64,000 nucleotides of DNA from CAZUAQ01 sp964618455 (GTDB lineage: Bacteria > Planctomycetota > Phycisphaerae > UBA1845 > PWPN01): assembly GCA_964618455.1 (NCBI GenBank), contig CAZUAQ010000025.1, positions 1-64,000 on the forward strand. Direction: 5' to 3'. The position numbers and the translations under genes are program-made. Positions 46,358 to 55,547 of the stretch are shown here, piece by piece. The notes under the pieces were generated by a model. It made no database searches. It was not told the DNA's origin and worked only from the letters and a program-made list of their open reading frames with translations. Numbering within the stretch: position 1 is the stretch's first letter; every line of letters starts with the position of its first letter.

Positions 46358-49300
46358 ATGAAGATCCTCTCACTTACCCGTTTCGGAGAATTATTCCATG
46401 CCTGCCTGAATGCCATCAGCAAGTCCAGCACCAGTGGCAGGCAAGTGAGGTTCCTTCGTGAGGGATTGCTTGTGATGGCATTGCTCGCGATCACCCCCAC
46501 GATCGATGCTCAACAGATCGTGGTCGGTCCATTTCTCCAGAAGGCACAGCCCACGAGTATCTGGATCGTGTGGGAAACAGATACGGGTTCACAAAGTGCC
46601 GTGGATTATGGCATTACCGCCGGCTTGGGTCAGTCTGTCACAGGGACTTCTTTCCTATCCGCAGGCGGTACACGCATGCATCAGGTGCAACTGACCAACC
46701 TGATTCCCGACACGCGTTATTATTATCAAGTTCGTACTAACGCTGCGTTAAGCCAGATCCTGGACCTGAGAACCCCGCCGCAGCCGACGGTAGAACAGGC
46801 TTTCCGATTTGCCGCTCTCTCTGACACGCAGGGCAACGGCGGCGCCCCTGCGAAACACACGGAAATCATCAACGACGGGGTCATCGCCTTCGTGCAGAAC
46901 GAGTTCGGTACGAATCTCGCTGATGAGCTGGCGTTCGTGGTGCACGCAGGCGACCTCGTCTCCACCGGCTCCAACTACGCCCAGTGGAAAACACAATTTT
47001 TCGACGAGGCACAGAACCTCTATCAACACGTTCCCCTTTATCCCGCCATTGGCAATCACGAGCAGAACAGTCAGAATTACTTCGACTACTTCATCCTGCC
47101 CACCAACGGCACACCCGGCTTTCTCGAGCACTGGTATTACACCGATTACATGAATGTCCGCATCATCGCCATGGACACCAATGGCGGATACCGTATCCAG
47201 GCCCAGCTCGACTGGCTGGACTCCGTGCTTGCAAGCGCGGCATCCAACAATTCGATCGACTTCGTGTTCGCCCATTTCCACCATCCCCACCACTCTGAGA
47301 TGTGGACCCCAGGCAATACTCCCTATGTCGCCGACATCATCACGCGTATGGAACAATTCTCAACGACGACCGGGAAGCCCTCGGTCCACTTCTTCGGGCA
47401 CACGCATGCCTATTCCCGTGGCCAGAGCCGGGATCACAAGCATCTGATGGTGAATGTTGCCGCCGGTGAAGGCGGTCTGGACTACTGGGGCAACCCCACC
47501 CCCGTCGATTACCCGGAATACCAACGGTCATTCATCGATTGGGGATTCATGATCCTCGAGGTACAGGCGGGTGCTGATCCCCAGTTTCGCATGAGACGGA
47601 TAAGCCGGGGAAATGACATTGTTCCCAAGAACAACGAAGTGATGGATGATGTCCTGATTCGCCGCTTTAACCAGTCCCCTGACCAACCCTCAGCGGTCGC
47701 CCCCGTTTCCTCCGGTGCCGTAGTGAATCCGGATGGAGTCACCCTGACCGCCTCCCCCTTCTCGGATCCCGATGGCGGTACGCTGCTGGAGGCCCACTAT
47801 CAGCTCTCCACGATTTCGGGAGATTACTCCAACCCTGCCGTGGATGAATGGACGCGGATCGAGAACTGGTTCTCTCCTGCGGGGGCCAGTGGGTCCGGCA
47901 ATGGTTACTTCAGCGTCAATACCGTGACCGATCCGGATATCACGTCCCTGGACATCGGCTTCCTGGATGCATCAACGACCTACTATTGGCGCGTGCGTTA
48001 CCGCGATGACGGTCTGGCGTGGAGTGACTGGTCCGACGAGGCATCATTCATCACGCAGCAACGACGGGATATCGTCTTGCTGGAGGAGGACTTTGACGAC
48101 CTTGATCTCGGGCTGCCCGTGGACGAGTCATCCTGGGAGAGCTCGAACGTGTGGACCAATATCCCCCCCGCGGGATGGTCGATTGACAATTCGGGCGTGC
48201 CCAGCATCGGCATCCCCGAGGAAGGCGTGGCGGAATGGGAAGGATGGTCGTTTGCCGTACCGGAGTGCTGGACGAACGTGGCCGGCGATCAGAATCGCAG
48301 TCAGTTCACCAAGGCGTCGGGCATTATGGCGGTCGCGGATCCGGATGAATGGGACGACAAGGGCAACCCTGAAGCCCTCGGGCCGTACAACTCGATTCTG
48401 GAAACGCCGTCCATCGACATCTCGCAGGTTTCCGCAGGCTCGCTCGAGTTGATCTTCGATTCCAGCTGGCGCCCGGAGGACAGCCAGACCGCCAACATTA
48501 CCGTCAGCTACGATGGCAACACGCCGATCGAGGTCATGCGCTGGGAATCGTTTGGTGGCCTGTTCAAGCCCGATGCCACGAACGAAACGGTCACGCTCGC
48601 CCTGCAGAATCCCGGCAGTGCCGACTCGGTGATTATTCGCTTCGGTATGCTCAACGCCGCCAACGACTGGTGGTGGGCCATCGACAACCTGGTCCTGGAG
48701 GGAAACGTCGGCGGCAACGTGCAGACCGTGTTCTCCGAGGACTTCGATGGGCTCCTGCTGGACCCGGCCATCGATGAGAATTTCGGGAGTTGCACGACTA
48801 CCCTGGGTAACCGTGTCTGGTCGGAGACACCCCCGGCCGGCTGGACATTGGATGACTCCGGGGTTCCGGGTGTCGGAACGGGCAATGACGGTGTCACCGA
48901 ATGGGTCGGCTGGGCGTTCACGGATCCGGCATGGTGGACCTTCGTGGCAGCGGATCAGCAGCGTTCCGCATTCACCAAGGCCTCGGACACCATCGCCGTC
49001 GCCGACCCCGACGAGTGGGACGACCTGCCTCACGACTCAGGAACGTACAACGCGTTCATGACCACGGCCCCAATCTCGCTGGGCCATATTATCCCAGGAT
49101 CGTTGCGTATTCGCTTCGATTCAAGCTGGCGACCCGAGGATAATCAGAAGGCGGCGCTCGAGATTCAATACGATGGCAGCACTCCGATCGAGTTGCTGCG
49201 TTGGGAATCGCAGGCGGGCGATTACTTCAAGCCCGACGCCACCAACGAGACCCTCATGCTGGAAGTGGACCATCCCATCGACGCACTGCAGGGGCGTTTG

Positions 49301-49597
49301 ATCTTCAGTGTCTTCGACGCCGGGAACGACTGGTGGTGGGCGATCGACAATCTTGAAGTCACCGGCACGATCTGCAGCGATCCGTCCGCCGATTTTGACG
49401 GTGACACGGATGTGGATCTAGGGGATTACGCTTTCATGCAATCGTGTTATACTCTCGCTTTGACCGGAGATTCAGACGGGGCCTGCTTCTGCGCGGACAT
49501 GGATGGCAACCTGGCTGTGGACGAGACCGATCTGGAGACGTTCCTCCTCTGTGCAAGCGGATCCCGAATCATCGCCGACCCCTCTTGCGACGATTGA
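46358..49597 (+). CDS. Secreted purple-acid-phosphatase-like enzyme with two WWWAIDN repeats
   Basis: The protein has 1079 residues. After a signal-like helix (LLVMALLAITPTIDAQ), residues about 55-140 are a purple-acid-phosphatase N-terminal FN3 domain (SIWIVWETDTGSQSAVDYG). The metallophosphatase domain follows with SDTQG, HAGDLVS, GNHEQN, FAHFHHPHHS and FFGHTHAYSRG, so all metal-ligand motifs are present. Two copies of the WWWAIDN repeat (about 575-785 and 790-1010) and two calcium loops ending IADPSCDD complete it. It probably frees phosphate outside the cell. PhnG begins only 67 bases after its stop, so it may be the first gene of the phn operon. Confidence 0.85.
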   Translation: MKILSLTRFGELFHACLNAISKSSTSGRQVRFLREGLLVMALLAITPTIDAQQIVVGPFLQKAQPTSIWIVWETDTGSQSAVDYGITAGLGQSVTGTSFLSAGGTRMHQVQLTNLIPDTRYYYQVRTNAALSQILDLRTPPQPTVEQAFRFAALSDTQGNGGAPAKHTEIINDGVIAFVQNEFGTNLADELAFVVHAGDLVSTGSNYAQWKTQFFDEAQNLYQHVPLYPAIGNHEQNSQNYFDYFILPTNGTPGFLEHWYYTDYMNVRIIAMDTNGGYRIQAQLDWLDSVLASAASNNSIDFVFAHFHHPHHSEMWTPGNTPYVADIITRMEQFSTTTGKPSVHFFGHTHAYSRGQSRDHKHLMVNVAAGEGGLDYWGNPTPVDYPEYQRSFIDWGFMILEVQAGADPQFRMRRISRGNDIVPKNNEVMDDVLIRRFNQSPDQPSAVAPVSSGAVVNPDGVTLTASPFSDPDGGTLLEAHYQLSTISGDYSNPAVDEWTRIENWFSPAGASGSGNGYFSVNTVTDPDITSLDIGFLDASTTYYWRVRYRDDGLAWSDWSDEASFITQQRRDIVLLEEDFDDLDLGLPVDESSWESSNVWTNIPPAGWSIDNSGVPSIGIPEEGVAEWEGWSFAVPECWTNVAGDQNRSQFTKASGIMAVADPDEWDDKGNPEALGPYNSILETPSIDISQVSAGSLELIFDSSWRPEDSQTANITVSYDGNTPIEVMRWESFGGLFKPDATNETVTLALQNPGSADSVIIRFGMLNAANDWWWAIDNLVLEGNVGGNVQTVFSEDFDGLLLDPAIDENFGSCTTTLGNRVWSETPPAGWTLDDSGVPGVGTGNDGVTEWVGWAFTDPAWWTFVAADQQRSAFTKASDTIAVADPDEWDDLPHDSGTYNAFMTTAPISLGHIIPGSLRIRFDSSWRPEDNQKAALEIQYDGSTPIELLRWESQAGDYFKPDATNETLMLEVDHPIDALQGRLIFSVFDAGNDWWWAIDNLEVTGTICSDPSADFDGDTDVDLGDYAFMQSCYTLALTGDSDGACFCADMDGNLAVDETDLETFLLCASGSRIIADPSCDD

Positions 49598-49664
49598 GCG
49601 CCTGGGCCGGGTTTCCGGCATGGGCCATAACCGCATACGGTTCTCACTCAGTTCTGGAGACTCC

Positions 49665-50138
49665 ATGACCCTGCATGACATTCGGTCACGATGGGGCGTC
49701 GCCCTTCAGGCAATCGATCGGGAACAAGTGCTTTCCCTGGCGGCGCGCATCACGTCCACTTACCCGGCGAGGCACACGCGGACGCCCTCGGCCGGACTAG
49801 TCATGCTGCAGATGCGTGACTCTGTCCTGGGCGAACACTTCAACATGGGTGAGGTTCCTGTCTCCGAAGCGCGAATCGCGCTGTCCGTGGGCACGTCTGA
49901 TGATGTCATCGGTGGCGCCCGGATCATGAAGGATGATGCGGAACTGGCCGAAGCGATTGCCGTCTGCGATGCAGTACTCGCGCACGACCTGGAGCATCAG
50001 GTGGAAGTGGCGCAGCTCGTCGAGGAAGGGATCGCACGACTGGACGGTCGAGAACGCGTGAGACGTGGCATCCGCTGCCTGACGCGCGTGGACTTCGCCC
50101 TGCTGAACCAGACGCTGGACGAGGAGGACGAGGCGTGA
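49665..50138 (+). CDS. phnG: C-P lyase core subunit PhnG
   Basis: From the ATG at 49665 (GGAG six bases upstream) it has 157 residues, close to the 150 of E. coli PhnG. Recognisable segments are PSAGLVMLQMRDSVLGEHFNM followed by GEVPVSEARIAL, and the Gly-Ala-Arg-Ile-Met-Lys-Asp-Asp stretch. With PhnH, I and J it forms the C-P lyase core complex. The GTGA overlap with phnH starts a tightly packed operon. The upstream gap to the phosphatase gene is short (67 bases). Confidence 0.93.
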   Translation: MTLHDIRSRWGVALQAIDREQVLSLAARITSTYPARHTRTPSAGLVMLQMRDSVLGEHFNMGEVPVSEARIALSVGTSDDVIGGARIMKDDAELAEAIAVCDAVLAHDLEHQVEVAQLVEEGIARLDGRERVRRGIRCLTRVDFALLNQTLDEEDEA

Positions 50139-50704
50139 TCAAGATCCCCGCCGTGTTCACCCCGGAAAATCAGCAGGCGATGTATCGTCGACTGCTTGAA
50201 GCGACCGCCTACCCGGGTCGCGTCCTTGATCTGTCGGGTTGGCTTGACGATGCACCAAGCGTCTTCGGACTGCTGGCAACGCTGCTCGATCATACCGTGA
50301 CCTTCTGCGATAAGGATTCGCTTCTTTCAGGGCCGGATACGGAATTACTGGAATGCGAATGGGCCGATGCCGGCAGTGCCTCGTTTGTTCTCTGCGACGG
50401 ACGCCGGGTATGCCCTTCCGAGTTCCAGCCCGAACTGGGTACGATCTACCGCCCGGAACTCGGCGCGACGCTGATTCTTCAGGGCGAAAAGCTTGGTGAA
50501 GGCTCCACCTCGATGACACTTTTCGGTCCCGGGATCGCTTCGGAACAGACGCTGTGTTTCCAGGGATTCGATCGCTCCTGGTTTGACGCCCGGGCGGAGT
50601 GGGTTTCGGGATTCCCCGCCGGGGTGGATCTCATTCTTTGCGCGAACAGCCTGATCAGCGTGCTTCCCCGAACGACCCGTATCCAGGACATCAAGGAGGG
50701 CTGA
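50135..50704 (+). CDS. phnH: C-P lyase core subunit PhnH
   Basis: The protein has 189 residues (E. coli 194) and a GTG start overlapping the phnG stop by four bases. The opening FTPENQQAMYRRLLEATAYP and the stretch LLATLLDHTVTFC are typical of PhnH, which is a fold-related but non-catalytic PLP-transferase-like subunit of the core complex. A strong AGGAGG inside its 3' end serves phnI. Confidence 0.92.
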   Translation: MIKIPAVFTPENQQAMYRRLLEATAYPGRVLDLSGWLDDAPSVFGLLATLLDHTVTFCDKDSLLSGPDTELLECEWADAGSASFVLCDGRRVCPSEFQPELGTIYRPELGATLILQGEKLGEGSTSMTLFGPGIASEQTLCFQGFDRSWFDARAEWVSGFPAGVDLILCANSLISVLPRTTRIQDIKEG

Positions 50705-50707
50705 CCT

Positions 50708-51871
50708 TTGGCGTACGTGGGCATCAAGGGTGGTGAGAAAGCGATTGCCGAGGCGGAACGCCTGCTGCATGCTCTGCGCGTAGCCGGCGCGGAACAGGGA
50801 GAGACGCCCCTGTCACTGGCGGCGGTCGAACATCAGCTTCACTTTCTCCACGGCACGATCCTCAGCGAAGGTGGACTGTACGATCCGGAACTTGCCGCGC
50901 TGGCCATCAAGCAGAGCGTCGGGGATCCCCTCGAGGCGGCTTTCTTCCTTCGGGCCTATCGATGCACGCGGCCGCGCACGGGCGACACCACGCCTCACGG
51001 GACGGAAACGATGCGCCTGATTCGCCGTATCAGTTCCGCGTTCAAGCAGATTCCCGGCGGCCAGATCCTTGGCCCGACCCCGGATTTCACGCAGCGGCTC
51101 TACAACCTCGAACTCATCGACGAGACCCCCGAGCAGTTCCGGGCCCTGTTTCGCGACATCTTTGATCACCTGGGGGATGACGACACGCCGGATTCCTTTC
51201 CGAAGGTCCTCGATGCCCTTCGCCAACAGGGGCTGGTTGCGCCGATACGCCCGAGCACGACGCCTGCTTTCGATATCACGCGCGAGCCGATCGTTTTTCC
51301 GATTCCCCGATCGGCCGCTCTGGCGACCATGTCCCGGGGCCAACAGGGATCCGTGTTGGCCATGGCCTATTCGAACATGCGCGGTTACGGGGACATTCAC
51401 CCGACGGTGGCGGAACTTCGCGTCGGTTACCTGCCGGTGATGATGGATCATCCCGCCACGGGCGAACCGGTGGAAGTTGGCGAAGTGCTCATGACCGAGT
51501 GCGAGGTGATCGCGATGTACGACCAGGCGGACGACGGGCAGGTGCCCGCGTTCAGCGTCGGGTACGGGGCCTGCTTCGGGCACAACGAAACCAAGGCGGT
51601 GAGCATGGCCATTCTCGACCGCGCGCTGCAGAAAGGCATGCGCGACGGCCCGTCCAATCCCTCGGAGGATCCGGAATTCGTCCTGCTGCATATCGACGGT
51701 GTGGACGCCATGGGCTTCTGTATCCACTACAAGATGCCGCACTACGTCACGTTCCAATCCGACCTCGATCGCCTGCGTGAGACACAGCGCAAGCACCACC
51801 TGGAGGTCGATCCCGATGCCGAATCCTCGTCGGCGCCGGTAGAGAACACGCAGGAGGTGCCCTCCTCATGA
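50708..51871 (+). CDS. phnI: C-P lyase core subunit PhnI
   Basis: The start is TTG at 50708, supported by AGGAGG about eight bases upstream and the family opening YVGIKGGEKAI. The product has 387 residues (E. coli about 354). PhnI with PhnG and H joins phosphonate to ribose 1-position of ATP, releasing adenine. Conserved segments include GSVLAMAYSNMRGYGD-like and YGACFGHNETKAVSMAILDR. The extra length is a C-terminal tail (about residues 355-387) rich in acidic and Ser/Pro residues. The next gene overlaps by ATGA. Confidence 0.93.
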   Translation: MAYVGIKGGEKAIAEAERLLHALRVAGAEQGETPLSLAAVEHQLHFLHGTILSEGGLYDPELAALAIKQSVGDPLEAAFFLRAYRCTRPRTGDTTPHGTETMRLIRRISSAFKQIPGGQILGPTPDFTQRLYNLELIDETPEQFRALFRDIFDHLGDDDTPDSFPKVLDALRQQGLVAPIRPSTTPAFDITREPIVFPIPRSAALATMSRGQQGSVLAMAYSNMRGYGDIHPTVAELRVGYLPVMMDHPATGEPVEVGEVLMTECEVIAMYDQADDGQVPAFSVGYGACFGHNETKAVSMAILDRALQKGMRDGPSNPSEDPEFVLLHIDGVDAMGFCIHYKMPHYVTFQSDLDRLRETQRKHHLEVDPDAESSSAPVENTQEVPSS

Positions 51872-52749
51872 CGCACCGCTACGTCACTGCCCAACGCCGG
51901 GGGTATGAATTCGGCCTGCTCGATCAGAACGCCAAGCGCGAGATTCGTCGAGCCAGCTTCAAGGCGCTGTGTATCCCCGGGTACCAGGTCCCGTTCGCAT
52001 CACGCGAGATGCCGATTGCCCGGGGCTTCGGGACCGGCGGCATGCAATTGACGCTCTCGATCATCGGCAGCGACGACACGCTTAAGGTCATCGACCAGGG
52101 TGCGGATGAATCCGTCAATGCCTGCAACATTCGCAAGCTGGTCTCACGGGTCTGCCCCGGTGTGAAGAGCACCACACAGACTCGCGACGCCACGATCATT
52201 CAGACGCGTCATCGCGTGCCCGAGGCGGAGCTGCGCAAGGGACAGATCATGGTGTACCAGGTCCCCTACCCCGACGCGTTGACGCTGGTCGAGCCCAACG
52301 GCTTCAAGCGTTCCGCCATGCACGCCGAGGCGGACTACGGGCGACTCTACGTGAAGCTCTACGAAGACATCGTGACCTACGACGAAATCACGCTGAGCCA
52401 CCGTTATCCGACGCGCGTGCACGAACACTACATCATCGATCCCTCCCCGATTCCGCGATGGGATGTCCCGCGATTGCATCAATCCTCGTGCATCCACCTG
52501 TTCGGCGCGGGCCGCGAGCGCCGCATCTACGCCGTCCCGCCATACACCGATGCGCGGCCGCTGGAGTTCGAGGATGTTGCCTTTCGGGTGGAAGACTTCA
52601 GTACACCCGGCGGCGGTCGCCAGCCCTGCGAGCGATGCGGCGCGACGGATTCATTCCTCGACGAGATTTACCTGGACACCGGGGAGATCTCCTGGATGTG
52701 CAGCGATACCGAGTACTGCACCGCCAACCTGCAGAAAGGGGCGCGCTGA
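51868..52749 (+). CDS. phnJ: C-P lyase radical-SAM subunit PhnJ
   Basis: The protein has 293 residues and the start overlaps phnI. The C-terminus has the radical-SAM cluster cysteines Cys254, Cys257 and Cys278 (QPCERCGATD...SWMC) and Cys284 (EYC), the candidate thiyl-radical residue. PhnJ cleaves the carbon-phosphorus bond of ribose 1-phosphonate 5-phosphate, giving cyclic ribose phosphate and a hydrocarbon. FNMG-type and GTGGMQLTLSIIG segments also match. The TGATG stop-start overlap leads into phnK. Confidence 0.95.
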   Translation: MTHRYVTAQRRGYEFGLLDQNAKREIRRASFKALCIPGYQVPFASREMPIARGFGTGGMQLTLSIIGSDDTLKVIDQGADESVNACNIRKLVSRVCPGVKSTTQTRDATIIQTRHRVPEAELRKGQIMVYQVPYPDALTLVEPNGFKRSAMHAEADYGRLYVKLYEDIVTYDEITLSHRYPTRVHEHYIIDPSPIPRWDVPRLHQSSCIHLFGAGRERRIYAVPPYTDARPLEFEDVAFRVEDFSTPGGGRQPCERCGATDSFLDEIYLDTGEISWMCSDTEYCTANLQKGAR

Positions 52750-53579
52750 TGGAGCCGCTGCTGGCCGCACGCTATGTCAGCCGCTGGTATGGACGCGGCT
52801 GTCCGAACTGTCTCAAGGCCACCGGTCCCGATGCCGGCACCAACATCTGCCCCGATTGCGGCACGATCGTCGCGCTGAACCGCGTCAGCTTCGATCTCTA
52901 TCCCGGCGAAATCCTCGGCATCATGGGCGAAAGCGGCAGCGGCAAGTCCACGCTGCTCAAGCTGTTGCATCTCGAGGAACCGGCCTCGGGTGGGCGGGCC
53001 ACCTTCCTGGACAACGGGCGGCAGCTTGACCTGTTTACACTTCATGCCGGACGGGCCCGGGCGCTGCGTAACGGTAGCTTCGGGATCGTCTACCAGAACC
53101 CGCGGATCGGCTTGAACTTCGGCATCTCCGCCGGCGGGAACATCGCCGAGCGACTGCTGGTCGGGGGGCGACGCCACTTCGGCGAGATACGTTCCCGCGC
53201 GGTGGAACTGCTCGAGCGCACGAACATCCCGACCGGCCGTATCGATCAAACGCCGCAGGGCTTCTCCGGAGGGATGCAGCAGCGTCTGCAGATTGCCAAG
53301 GCCCTGGCGACCGAACCGCCACTGCTGCTGCTCGATGAAGTGACCACGGGGCTCGATCTCTCCGTACAGGCTCGGATCCTGGACCTGATCCTCGAACTCC
53401 ATCAGCAGTTGCGCCCGTCGATGCTGGTCGTGACGCACGATCTCGGCGTAGTCAAGCTGCTTGCCAGCCAGACGCTGGTGATGCGGCATGGTTGCGTGGT
53501 GGAGTCCGGCCTGACCGATCAGATTCTGGAAGATCCCCAGCATGCGTACACGCAGGAGTTGATCAGTGCCGCGTTGTAA
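52749..53579 (+). CDS. phnK: C-P lyase ABC-type subunit PhnK with a CxxC/CxxC insert
   Basis: The ATG at 52749 overlaps the phnJ stop; 276 residues. Walker A is GESGSGKST (60-68), Walker B LLLLDEVTTGLD, the signature FSGGMQQRLQIAKAL. Between the first strand and Walker A there is an extra segment with Cys18-x2-Cys21 and Cys34-x2-Cys37, like a small zinc ribbon, absent from E. coli PhnK. PhnK docks on the core complex and drives it with ATP. Whether the Cys pairs bind metal is not known. Confidence 0.92.
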   Translation: MEPLLAARYVSRWYGRGCPNCLKATGPDAGTNICPDCGTIVALNRVSFDLYPGEILGIMGESGSGKSTLLKLLHLEEPASGGRATFLDNGRQLDLFTLHAGRARALRNGSFGIVYQNPRIGLNFGISAGGNIAERLLVGGRRHFGEIRSRAVELLERTNIPTGRIDQTPQGFSGGMQQRLQIAKALATEPPLLLLDEVTTGLDLSVQARILDLILELHQQLRPSMLVVTHDLGVVKLLASQTLVMRHGCVVESGLTDQILEDPQHAYTQELISAAL

Positions 53580-53621
53580 CTATTGGATCGATTCGTCTTG
53601 CCATGAAGGACCGCTGAGCCG

Positions 53622-54362
53622 ATGAATGCGAAAGCACCGACGATTCTTGACGTCCGACATCTCGGCAAGAGCTTCACGCTGCATGAGCGCCAGGCCAACA
53701 TCTCCGCCTTCAACGACCTGAACTTCACGGTCACGGCGGGCACCATCACGGTGTTCGTCGGCGCGTCGGGCTCGGGCAAGTCCAGCGTGCTGCGCTGTCT
53801 CTATCGATCCTACCTGCCTGATGGCGGTGAAGTACTTTACCACGCCATGGATGGCAGCATCATCGACCTCGTATCGGCCTCGGAGCAGACCATCCTCGAG
53901 CTGCGGCGGCGCGAAATCCGGTTCGTCAGCCAGTTCCTTCCCGCCGTACCGCGCCAGACAGCGCAACAGGTCGTGGCCCGCCCCCTGATGGATCTCGGTA
54001 AATCGCGCGACACCTCCATGCAGACGGCGCGTGAGTTTCTCGAACGCATCGGACTGCCTCGACGTCTGTGGGACATCCCCCCCGCTACCTTCTCCGGAGG
54101 CGAACGCCAGATCGTCAACATCGCCCGGGCGCTGATCGTCGAGCCGCGTCTACTGCTCCTCGACGAACCGACCAGCAGCCTCGACCCGAAATCGACCGCC
54201 CAGATCGTCGACGTGATCAGCGGTCTTAGGTCCCCTGAAATCGGCATCATCGCCGTGCTTCATAATCGCAAACTCGTGGATGATCTGGCCGATGCGCGCA
54301 TCGAGATGACCGGCGGCATCGAATGGCAACACGCAGCGGATACGCCGGTGGAGGCGGGATGA
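53622..54362 (+). CDS. phnL: C-P lyase ABC-type subunit PhnL
   Basis: The protein has 246 residues. Walker A is GASGSGKSSVLRC, the signature FSGGERQIVNIARAL and Walker B RLLLLDEPTSSLD. It lacks membrane partners, as usual for PhnL, which joins PhnK on the core complex. It starts 42 bases after phnK, the largest gap in the operon, and its stop overlaps phnM by ATGA. PhnL is a likely ATPase of the complex rather than a transporter part. Confidence 0.92.
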   Translation: MNAKAPTILDVRHLGKSFTLHERQANISAFNDLNFTVTAGTITVFVGASGSGKSSVLRCLYRSYLPDGGEVLYHAMDGSIIDLVSASEQTILELRRREIRFVSQFLPAVPRQTAQQVVARPLMDLGKSRDTSMQTAREFLERIGLPRRLWDIPPATFSGGERQIVNIARALIVEPRLLLLDEPTSSLDPKSTAQIVDVISGLRSPEIGIIAVLHNRKLVDDLADARIEMTGGIEWQHAADTPVEAG

Positions 54363-55513
54363 GTGACACGTATTACATCACCAGGGCGCGGGTGGTTCTG
54401 CCCGATGAGACGCGCGACGATGCTTCCGTGCTCGTGCGTGACGGCCGCATCGAGAGTATCGCGCCGCAGTCCACGCCTTCCAATGCTCGCGAGATCCCCC
54501 TGCGCGGGGCGTATCTGATTCCCGGCCTGGTCGACCCTCACACCGACGTGATCGAGCGCGAACTGGAGCCGCGGACGGGCGTCGTTTTTCCGCTGCCATT
54601 CGTCCTGCGCCATCTCGATCGGGTGCTGGCTTCGGTCGGTGTAACGACCTGTTTTCATGCGCCCTCCTTCGTGGGCGAGGAGATGGGGCTTCGCGAGAAT
54701 GCCGCCGCCGACCGCCTCTGCCGCGAGATCTGTGCTCACCGCAATGACACCCTGGTCGACCATCGCATCCACTGCCGCTACGAAATCACCGAGCCGGAAG
54801 CGCTCGACATGATCGTACAACTCATCAACGACGGCATGTGCGATCTCGTCTCGCTGATGGACCATTCCCCGGGGCAGGGACAATTCGCCAAGGCAGGATC
54901 CTACCGGGATTACCTGGTGGGCAACTACGGCATGAGCGATGACAAGGTGAACACGTTGCTGGAGCGTAAAGCCGAGGCGGGCAAGGGCAGCCTCGAACGA
55001 ATGCGTGCTCTCGCGCAGCATGCCTCCGAGCGGGGCATCCCCCTGGCGAGCCATGATGATGACACCCTGGAACGCGTCGAGCTGGTGGCGTCGCTCGGGG
55101 TGCAGATCAGCGAGTTTCCACTGTCGATGGAGGTGGCCGAGGAGGTAACGCGTCGTGAACTGGCGGTGCTGGTCGGTTCGCCCAACGTGGTTCGCGGCCG
55201 CAGCCAGAGCGGACATCTTCGTGCTGCCGACCTGATCGGAAAACGTGTTGCCAACTGCCTGTGCAGCGATTATCTGCCGCCGACGCTGCTGCCGGCGGTA
55301 CTCCGCCTGCATCGCGAACTGGAGATGCCGTTGCACGAAGCCGTCCGACTGGCCACGCTCAATCCCGCGACCGCCGTCCGTCTCGACGATCGCGGCTCCA
55401 TCGCTCCGGGCAAGCGCGCGGACCTTGTGGCGGTCGTGGAGCGCGGTGACTCGGCCATCGTGACCCACACGTGGACTGCCGGCCGACTGATTCTGGAAAT
55501 GGCACACACCTGA
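54359..55513 (+). CDS. phnM: Triphosphoribosyl phosphonate diphosphatase PhnM
   Basis: The protein has 384 residues and the ATGA overlap fixes the start at 54359. It is an amidohydrolase-fold enzyme: GLVDPHTDVIERE (metal ligands), FHAPSF, DHSPGQGQ, SHDDDT and LCSDYLPP are typical of PhnM, which removes pyrophosphate from the ribose triphosphate intermediate. It is the last gene of the phnGHIJKLM run; PhnN and PhnP are not seen in the window. Confidence 0.94.
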   Translation: MSDTYYITRARVVLPDETRDDASVLVRDGRIESIAPQSTPSNAREIPLRGAYLIPGLVDPHTDVIERELEPRTGVVFPLPFVLRHLDRVLASVGVTTCFHAPSFVGEEMGLRENAAADRLCREICAHRNDTLVDHRIHCRYEITEPEALDMIVQLINDGMCDLVSLMDHSPGQGQFAKAGSYRDYLVGNYGMSDDKVNTLLERKAEAGKGSLERMRALAQHASERGIPLASHDDDTLERVELVASLGVQISEFPLSMEVAEEVTRRELAVLVGSPNVVRGRSQSGHLRAADLIGKRVANCLCSDYLPPTLLPAVLRLHRELEMPLHEAVRLATLNPATAVRLDDRGSIAPGKRADLVAVVERGDSAIVTHTWTAGRLILEMAHT

Positions 55514-55547
55514 GCGGTCTACAACCGCCTACTGGAATTGGAAGTTA

